Below, in pieces: positions 56,093-64,000 of a DNA stretch of 64,000 nucleotides. The translations under genes and the position numbers were made by a program. The stretch is from Piezodorus guildinii. Its lineage: Eukaryota > Arthropoda > Insecta > Hemiptera > Pentatomidae. Below the pieces are notes generated by a model that did not search any database, had not been told where the DNA came from, and saw only the letters and a list, made by a program, of their open reading frames with translations. The stretch covers positions 169,115,900 through 169,179,899 of the forward strand of contig CM041292.1 of NCBI GenBank assembly GCA_023052935.1, read 5' to 3'. How positions within the stretch are numbered: position 1 is the stretch's first letter; the number at the start of each line of letters is the position of its first letter.

Positions 56093-56350
56093 TTTTTTAT
56101 AGCTATGGTGTAGATGGAAGCTGATCTCTTTAAAGCCTGCTACCCTTGAATGTATTCAACACGTTCTTCTCGTTTTAGCAATTCATGTAAGCAGTGTAGT
56201 AAATTAAAATTACATCGTAGAATCCTTCTGTCAGCGGATTCTGATTGTAAAATACCCCATTTTTAGTATTTCATTGTGGCTTTATTAGTCAGATATATTT
56301 TTCGTTGTTTAATTGTATCTAAATTCTAGATATCTTTTGGTTATTTTTAG
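56093..56350. other. AT-rich spacer
   Basis: Nothing recognised. Confidence 0.5.
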
Positions 56351-56845
56351 GTTTTCGAACGAATTGGCATGAGCAGACTGCCGTGGGAGCAGTTAGGGAC
56401 TAATTTGAAAGAGTAAATTTGAGGGATGGCGGCGGTTTGGAACACGACACAGAAATAAATCAGAGATGTGGAGGGGGCGATAATTATGGAGGTTGGTCGG
56501 TGGGACTATCTATCTCGCACCTGCCAATAGTTCCATATATCACGGCCCTTCTTCCCCCGGAATATTTTTAAAAAGCACGAACACACCTCTATCCATCTTG
56601 CGGGGGATCCATCAACTCGACTTCACTGTTTCAAATCTGATCCAAGTGCTCATGTTTACTCTCCTCTTTCTAATCCTCGGTCAAGAAAATGTTTTGTGAA
56701 TCACGTACTGTTTCAATGTGGCTCCATAAAATGAGCTTTTGGGGAAGTATCTATTTTAATTATAATAGGCGTAGAGAATCCCAAGGATTTATCCCGATTC
56801 CTGGTTGTATCTTTGCATTCACAATGCAATTCGATGAACACCGCC
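56351..56845. other. GC-richer block, unassigned
   Basis: It includes GCATGAGCAGACTGCCGTG and GGATGGCGGCGGTTTGGAAC. A 68-codon frame (56493-56699) ends in a hydrophobic stretch (LIQVLMFTLLFLILGQ). I found no splice-site-flanked homology to a known domain and no terminal repeats. Low-copy regulatory DNA or an unrecognised exon are both possible. Confidence 0.3.
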
Positions 56846-56849
56846 CAAT

Positions 56850-57070
56850 CCCAAATCCTCGAGTTCAGACTTATCACAATCCTCCAGTCTGTGCTTCGGC
56901 TTGCCAGCAAGTTCAGCGCAAATTAACTCTCATTACTAAAACCTATCAAATTAATATGCCCATTTAAGCTACCGCGATGATACCACTTCAATTATACTAG
57001 TGGGATACAGGCTCTGTATTTGCTTGTTATGTAACCTACTAAATTTTCTAGTAGCCTCTTCTTTCTTCAA
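56850..57070 (-). pseudogene. LINE C-terminal fragment (related to 49640-50165)
   Basis: Shares the order CCTCGAGTTCAGACTTATCA, TCCTCCAGTCTGTGCTTCGG and CCCATTTAAGCTACCGCGAT with 49750-49925, at diverged identity. On the minus strand the GKPKHRLEDC piece stands in for GRPRRRWEDC. No intact frame remains. Confidence 0.65.
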
Positions 57071-57174
57071 ACCAATCACTATGTGAACCTCATTATTGAA
57101 CACTTGGAGAGGTTAAAATTTACTATCGGTTTAATTATTATTCCTGTTCTCTGATCTTCCGCAAGAAAAAAAAA

Positions 57175-58013
57175 ATCTATTGAGCGCAACACACTTGCAC
57201 TTACCTTCATTGTTGAAATCAATTGAATTATTTTTAAACGAAAATATGAATGATTTTTTTTTGAGATGTAAAAAGGTCAACGAATTTATTTGATTGATTT
57301 TTAATTAAAACATGTGTTTTATTAAATACTGGATTTAATACTTTCCAATACAATTTTGTGTAGAATGATAAGATAATATTTTTTTTCTAAAATATTTAGC
57401 TTCAACAGTACATTATACATGTATATTACAGTTTTTTTGTTCAACAACAAAAAATTACATCCAAAAAATATTTTTGCGATTTTCTTCCTTAGTTCATTAT
57501 TGAATTCGTTTAACTTGTTTTTAAGCAATGCTAACATGATGATATGATACGTTTTTTATAAACTACAAAATTAAAGATACTTTAGAGGAAGAATATTTAA
57601 AGTATCGGCATTTAAATAATGCTAGGCCATTTAAATAAAAATCAAACATAAGTGATAGTAGAGCCCAGTAAATTTTATATTTATATAGCGAGTTAATTAA
57701 AAATCGTTACTGCTGTTTTTGAGAAAATCGTAAAAGGGTGTAAAATACATAGTTAAAGTGGCTTTTCTGGTTCACGTTAACATCTCGTTGTCTTGCGTAC
57801 AGTTGTCTTAAATATAAAATTTCAGTTATATGCTACTTATCGTTTTTTAGCTTGGCTTACCACACACCCCTTTTTTTGCGACTCGGTTATTTGGGCTCGG
57901 GGGACCCTGAAATATTTATTATTTCCTTTGAAAACAAGAATTCGAAAATTACTTATTGTTATTACAATACATTCCCTTACTGTATATTTCAAATATAGGT
58001 AAGTGAAAGTAAA
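57175..58013 (+). repeat. DINE-like element, near-complete plus-strand copy
   Basis: Starts with a T-run-adjacent TCTATTGAGCGCAACACAC and TTGCACTTACC, has the central phrases (AGTTAATTAAAAATCGTTAC and GTTACTGCTGTTTTTGAG), and ends with the hairpin CATTCCCTTACTG...GGTAAGTGAAAGT at 57970-58011. Its GT tract has collapsed to ACACACCCC. Confidence 0.75.
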
Positions 58014-58305
58014 AATATTCTATAATTATTAGATTTGATAAACTAAATTTCCAAACTAGGGCAGATAAGAGGCTTACAACTAAGAGTTATTAGAACCTTA
58101 GCACACAATTGCAGGACCTGAGATGCATGAATCCACGACCTCCACGACGATAGGCACTTTCAACCTTTAATACTTAATTTTAGAATTATATTTGGATTAT
58201 AGGCAGTAGAAAGCGTTTTGAATCCTACAAAAAATAGTTAAAAACCTCAAATAAATGATAATTTACTTGATGTATTTTATAATATAGTTGTAAATATCAA
58301 TAAAT
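58014..58305. other. AT-rich spacer
   Basis: Nothing recognised. Confidence 0.5.
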
Positions 58306-58309
58306 ATGT

Positions 58310-58570
58310 TGTTGTTTTTGGTTTATTATTTCCAATAATGAAGCTTTGTAATCGACCAAAAAAAAAAAAGAATGATTGAAATTAGTTTAAAACTAGCTTA
58401 GATATTTCGTTTAGAAATCAGCGCTAGTAATATGATATGCTACTTTGAATTTTGATTTCATTTCATATTAATTAATTTCCAATTAACAGGTATATAAACA
58501 GTTATAACATAACATTGTTATTTGAAAATAATGAACTATTGTATAATAATTTGCAGCGTTTTTTTCATAT
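58310..58570 (-). repeat. F-family repeat copy, short
   Basis: Both ends are recognisable: TGGTTTATTATTTCCAATAA at the left and TGTATAATAATTTGCAGCG at the right. The internal tandem units are absent. Confidence 0.55.
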
Positions 58571-60650
58571 TAATATGCGTATAAAGGATTCCTTACTGCA
58601 GGTCAAGCCCTAATAGTCTCTAAATAAAAACATAACATATATATGCTTAGTTCAAGAATAAACACTATATTATTATTAATTTTCTTTTGATTAAAAAAAA
58701 GGCGATAGGTACAATATGGGAACAAATTTCTTTTTTAATATTCAATTTCTAATTACTAATGACGGCAAAACATGAGTTCTCTTACTTATTTTCATTGAAC
58801 ACATGTAGTACGCCTGGCCCAAGAAAGGCCTGTAAAAGTGCCAAGAAAGGTTCTCCCTCGTTTATTGCTTGGGAAGATGAAAGGCTTCAACGGCCTACAA
58901 AACTAAACGCTACTCACACAAGACTCATTTGAAAAGCGAAATTGTGAGCGCGGGGGTAAGAGCTGGCAAAGCAACTTGTGGATTAAAGGCCAACGGGCCA
59001 TTGTCTCAACAAGTTTAACAACATTCCCAACTCGGCTCCGAGAAATTTTCCCATCGCATTCAAGTAATCCCCCCACAGTGACAAACTTTTTTTCCTCATT
59101 CATCCCGTACCGTCTTGGGCGTGAAACAAAGAAACAATAGCTAACAATCTTCTGAAGAACGATGAAAATAGCTTTGAAAATTATAAATTTTACATTAAAT
59201 AAGGAAAACTGATTAGCGATTGAACCAATGTTCCTTTAGTTATATAAAATAAGGGACATAGCATGATGATTTTATAATATTCAGTAAAATGATTGCTTTC
59301 AATCTATATGTTTACTGTTAATAAATTATCAAACAAGCAATATCTCTATCCGAATTTTTAGTTTTCCATTCAAAGTTTCTTATCACTAATAACATATTAG
59401 GGACAAGAAACTTTACTTAGAACGACTGGATTTTGGTGCAGTAAATTAACCGAGATCATGCAATTCAACCTTAAAAACGTGCTGTAAAGACAGAGTATTA
59501 TTCCGTTTAAAAGGGAAAAAATAAAAGCTATACTTGATTCATAGAATAAAATCACATAAGCCGTGTGTTAGGGTAACTATAACTTTACCAAATTTCTGCC
59601 TAACATGCAGTTCAACAGAGGCAAGGGGTTGGCAGAGGGGGAGGAAGGGGTATTATTATATAGAATAGTAATATTAAGAAATAACTTAGGGTTAGTATTT
59701 GAAACACCCCTAATCGTTATATAATTAAACATCAAAAAATATAAATGAAATATCAATTAATTTTTTTGGCTATAACTGTACTGAGAGATTCTAATAACCG
59801 ATGTCCAAATATCGTCGAATATACCGCTAATAATTTAAATAAAACAATAAAATTAATAATAGTTAAGAGAAATATAAATATTGTGATATGCATGTGCAGA
59901 GGCATCCGAGAAAATAAAAAATGTATCTCTACATTATGTACAATACTTATGTACGGACCCACACGCACATGATACCAACTCCTGAAGAAATTAATTCGAA
60001 AGGTGTATGATTATTTATCATAAGCAAATAAAATGAAATAAAATATGAAACTTTCTGAGAAATTTAATTTACATCATTGACTGACTTCGTCAAAATGTTT
60101 GTAAAACGAAAAATGCTTCTTGAGGGTGGCAATAGAGGAGAAAGGTTAAGGGTAATATTGCTCTGAAGTAATTACGTTGGCTTGGAATTCTTTGAAGGGG
60201 AAGCCCCGAACGGTAATCAAGAGAATTTGTAAAATGAAGGTATTTTTGACAAGCCCCGTCCTTACAGATTTATGGGGAAGATTCTTCCGTATGGTGTGAC
60301 CTGGGGGTTTTATATAATATCATTGCCAGTGACTGCTTTCATAATCGCTAGATATTTTGGAATGAAGACGTAAATAAATTATAATATTATTATTATTATA
60401 GTTGCATGTTTTGCTAAAATATTTTCTGAATAATTTCCTTTTACTGTATCTAGATACATTTTAAGGATATTTCTGTTAGAGATTATGTTTTTGTGTTATC
60501 ACTAATATGCTATTCCTCTTGGTGATGGGTATCACTTTAATGTTGACACTTCCAGTTTTAAGCTAATCTTAAACTCTAGCTTACACTATGTTGCCACCTC
60601 TGAGGAGCTGTAGGAATCTTAAGCCTACTAAAAACCGGGTTAGGAAGAAC
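58571..60650. other. Unassigned spacer with a GC-richer block
   Basis: The block at 58800-59110 (GGCCCAAGAAAGGCCTGTAA, GTGAGCGCGGGGGTAAGAGC) has a 66-codon minus-strand frame without recognised domains. Another patch lies at 60120-60310. A (ATT)n stretch at 60384-60399 might be a retroelement tail. Nothing is called as a gene. Confidence 0.35.
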
Positions 60651-60656
60651 TTGTAA

Positions 60657-61190
60657 TCAATTATAAAAGTTATGTTTTCTTTTATCTAGGAATTCACTTA
60701 CATTAGGAATATTAAATAGTAAATGAAGCCTTTCTGCCTTTTCTTTTTCAAATGTAGTTCTTCTTGCATTCTTCTTTAAAACGCTATTTTGAAATCGCTG
60801 TAGTTCCTTTTTTGAGTTATCTGAAGAATGGATTAGTAATGGTACTCCGTATAATAGTGAAGGTCTGATCACACTTTTGTAAATTATTAGTTTCAGTCTA
60901 AAACATAAATTAAGAGTTTTTAAGAGATGGTTAAATTTATAGGTTTTTTGTCTAACTTTTGATAACTTCGAAATGATATGGTTGTTAAATTTTAAATGCC
61001 TATTAAGTTTCATACCCAAGTATACGATGTTTCTGGATATCTTGAAGTGTAAATTTTCTATTTGAAATTTAGTCGGCAGTTTTTTCTTATTGTTTTGGAA
61101 AGAAAATATGATGCAGTCAGTTTTAGATGGGTTTATTTGGATGTTTTTGTATCCTCTGTCCCCTCTTACAATGCATGTAATGCAGAAAAA
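60657..61190 (-). pseudogene. Jockey-type LINE ORF2 fragment
   Basis: About 160 codons starting near 61145 (QINPSKTDCIIFSFQNNKKK) match the last 200 codons of the Jockey ORF2 at 44415-45017. The order is NIVYLGMKLNRHLKFNNHI, YKFNHLLKTLNLCFRLKLII, YKSVIRPSLLYGVPLLIH and LQRFQNSVLKKNARRTTF. The frame stays open to 60657, so this piece is better kept than its AT-rich codons suggest. The catalytic core is missing upstream. It represents a different, more AT-rich subfamily of the same clade. Confidence 0.85.
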
Positions 61191-62865
61191 GAGATCCCAT
61201 ATTTCTTCCTCTATTTCCGATTTCCAACCACCAACTCCCATGAGGCTTAAAAAAAAACACTTCGTTAACAGCCAGAAGCGAGCCCCGTCGCAGATATACT
61301 TCATTTTGAAAATCATTTTAAAACTTTTAACAACAACTCCGCAATTCCTTAAAATGTATGCAAGTTACAGAAATAGGAATATTTCAGTAACGAAAAATGA
61401 AAAAGAAAAATTTTGAATTTTAAATTAAGGGGATAAGGGAAAAAATAAAAAAAAAATTAAAAAAAAAATAAATAAACATACTCCGTTGTAATAAGATTTA
61501 CTATAAAGAAGAATAAATCAAAATCTATTAGGATCAATAATTGGATTAACCTTTAATACTTATATGCATATAGGAACGCCTAAAAAATATAATTATTTTT
61601 CTGGTATGCTATAATGGGTTAACTTTTTCAAGCATGTTTAATAAAAACTATTATCAAGAGTTCTTAGGTCTGGTTTTAATTATTGGAACATTGTAAAAAA
61701 AAAAAATTGTTTTCAGTGAAAACCAAAACAGTACACCCCCAAATGGGAAGGACCCTACAAGTATGTATGCTAAGAGTATCTAGAAGTTTTAAGGAACATA
61801 ATGTACCCCTCTCAAATTATTATCCCCACTTCAGGCTTATATACAGGATTTTATAAAATTGTTTATAATTATTAAAAACTTATTTTGTATAAAAAAAGCA
61901 TTTACACATGAAAGATAAAAAAATCAGTAATCAATTTATAATCTTTCTAAATTAAATTTAAGAAACGAATGATAATAAAAGATCCATCCGACTATGAGTG
62001 TTACAGTCTTTAAGAATAAAAACATTCCTATCTATAAATTTAAGAAATATATAAATTATATCTTAGGAAGAACGTGAAATCTCCTGGTTTTATAATGTTG
62101 GAGCCATATGAGTATATTTATTTTGATCGTTCTTCGAGAAATTTATATTGTCACAAAGTATGCCAGGTGACAGAATAAGAACGAATTCTCGCCGTGATGC
62201 TTTTACCGAGAAAATAATACAATAAAATGGTTTTTGCACTATATTAAAGGTCATCAGGGAGAATGGAGGCAGAAGATTATTTTATAACGGCCTCGTAACC
62301 TGAAGAACACCTACGGTTCGGGGGTTTCAGATATTTTCAGGAAAGAAATTTGCCGCATTCTAAATTCTGTCGCCTTATCCTACTATCTCTTAGCCCATAC
62401 ATACTCATAATCATGGTTACATATAATGTTCATGTTAGAAAAGTATTTTATATGTGTATATATTTATTACCACTGGTCCAAGACTTAAAACACTCGGCTA
62501 TCGTGAGTGAAAAATAAAGAGATCGACGACTATGAGAAAAATATAGCCGCATTAATTGTATAATATAGGCAAGATCTTTTATCATCACCTGTATGGCAAT
62601 TACATGATGAATTTATTTATATTTCGATTATGTAATGTGAGAGGTATACATTTTAAATATAGTTTTAGAGAGAAATAAATAAATTAATAAAAAAAAAAAT
62701 GTAAATAACTAAAAGTGAAAAAATTGTAAATATTAGAAATTCGTATTAGAATAGGAAAAAAATAGTTTACAAAAAATAATTGAAAATGTATGTGAAGTAT
62801 GTCCAAGGGTTGATATAATATACTGTGTTATTTAAGTAACCTGATGTATTTGGGCAGCATTGCGA
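61191..62865. other. AT-rich stretch, unassigned
   Basis: A 108-codon plus-strand frame at 61090-61416 overlaps the LINE fragment and is not credible. No other signal was found on either strand. Confidence 0.45.
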
Positions 62866-62869
62866 AATA

Positions 62870-63520
62870 AAAAAAAAATTTCTTTCTTATTTTTTATTTA
62901 TTTGTATTTTTTTTTGTTCTTCGTGGTGGTCTGATCATAAAACTCAGTACAATTTGTTCTCCATCTTAAAATATAACGGAGTTATAGGCATATTTATGGG
63001 TACAATATGTTGTTTTTACAATGTGTTACGTATGTTGTTTTTTTATAATTTTTTTAAATCAATTTTTATTGAATAATATTAAAATCTGTCCCGATTTGGA
63101 CATTGATAATGGTGATGAAAGACAACATTCATGCTTCATTCATACAATGTTTCCATAACATTGAAATTATAAAAATATATATACAATACAGAATCAATAA
63201 TTTTCTAAAAATAATTAATCGTGGTTTATTAATTAGAAAACTCTAATAATTTTTTCCCTATTATCATAAATAACTGAGTTATTGAATTAAATTTTTTATT
63301 GGCCACCATTTTAGAACTAAACGGCTGATATCTACACCTCAGTGTTCGGATCATTGTCAGATGCCCTGGTATTTTTATTTGCCGAAAAATTTGTAGTAAG
63401 TAAAAGAGCCGTGGACGGCGTATGCTTCGTTATTCGTATTCTGGAAGCCCTCAAATGGGGAGGGGATAATTTCTTTTTGGTCAATTACAAAGGTACATTA
63501 TTGAAAATAATAAACTAAAA
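62870..63520 (+). repeat. F-family copy split by a Jockey tail
   Basis: Contains the tandem-unit phrases TAACGGAGTTATAGGCATAT and ATAACTGAGTTATTGAATTA and the tail GGTACATTATTGAAAATAAT. A LINE tail occupies 63055-63200. Confidence 0.55.
63055..63200 (-). mobile_element. Jockey LINE 3' tail fragment
   Basis: The phrase ATTGAATAATATTAAAATCT and the following AATGGTGATGAAAGACAACA match 52170-52240 of the 52-kb copy. Only about 145 bp of 3' UTR are present. This is typical of a copy truncated soon after reverse transcription began. Confidence 0.75.
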
Positions 63521-64000
63521 TAGAATGATACTAAACATTTTAATAACTTAGCTGTAATAAATACTATTGAAATTGAGAATGAAAAATTGTATTCTGCAAT
63601 AGGACAACACAATTCGTTATTCGTAAATGAAATGTGGTTAGGATAAAGGAGAGGAAACATATTCATGAACAAACGCCATTGAGATTTAATTTCACCCCCT
63701 GAGTAGTTTAAGAGTTTGGGGACCCCTAAGAAAGAACCTTACAATTCTTAGTAATAATTGTTGTTAAAATGATCTCTTTTGCCGGCTTTCTAGAAGTTTT
63801 TTTGAGCTAAAAATTAGCCACGATTCTTGTGCCTTTGGTGAAATAATAATTACTATTATAACTAATTAATACCGGTTGTACTTATTTTGATAATGACCCA
63901 GTTGATACTGTGACTTTGTCATAGAAAGTTTGTTAATTAAATGTAATTTTTTGTTTCAAATACCTTGTATTAATGCAGTTTATAAATTATTATATTTAAT
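63521..64000. other. AT-rich end of the window
   Basis: Nothing recognised. Confidence 0.5.

Noticed and set aside
61090..61416. 108-codon plus-strand frame
   Set aside because: It overlaps the Jockey fragment in antisense and has no recognisable domain.

Overview
This window looks like nuclear DNA from an arthropod, most likely an insect. It is strongly AT-rich and full of poly-A/T runs and (TA)n tracts. It holds one spliced exon with clean GT/AG boundaries and a dense set of decayed transposable elements: Jockey-type LINEs, a cecropia-like mariner, tRNA-derived SINEs and a DINE-like family. No bacterial gene organisation is present. A hemipteran is a guess from the repeat style and cannot be proven here.

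The only host coding sequence I can support is a 184-bp internal exon at 12759-12942 (+). It encodes the C-terminal half of an immunoglobulin-like domain with the D-D-G-x-W-x-C motif. Its partner exons are not recognisable, so the sequence on either side is probably long intron or intergenic DNA. No tRNA, rRNA, CRISPR or operon was found.

Layout. 1-12750: AT-rich DNA with SINE-like pieces, a Jockey fragment (6.3-6.6 kb), a small inverted-repeat element with a possible hammerhead ribozyme (8.15-8.39 kb) and four DINE-like copies in a row (9.6-12.7 kb) that end 46 bp before the exon. 13-17.3 kb: an internally deleted mariner (15024-16213) that carries a later LINE-tail insertion, then a decayed LINE. 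18-33 kb: fragments of several repeat families, SINEs and a near-perfect palindrome (28.4-28.9 kb). 33345-39220: a large foldback element whose two arms mirror each other. Each arm is a 21-bp minisatellite followed by a roughly 111-bp tandem array, and the right arm is split by a Jockey LINE with a 12-bp target duplication. 39.9-41.1 kb: a LINE fragment with a restriction-like endonuclease. 44.1-48.1 kb: a nearly complete but broken Jockey LINE next to a short sibling copy, the two separated and flanked by three copies of one 13-bp target site. 49.6-64 kb: more LINE tails, SINEs with target duplications, two long DINE-like copies and otherwise unremarkable AT-rich DNA.

The elements do not form a pathway. 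They record successive insertions: LINE into mariner, LINE into foldback, SINE into DINE-like end, SINE and LINE tail into the F repeat. The most unusual structure is the foldback element. Its arms are built from two different arrays, both with alternating two-unit order, and its minisatellite is an open reading frame of heptads in both arms.
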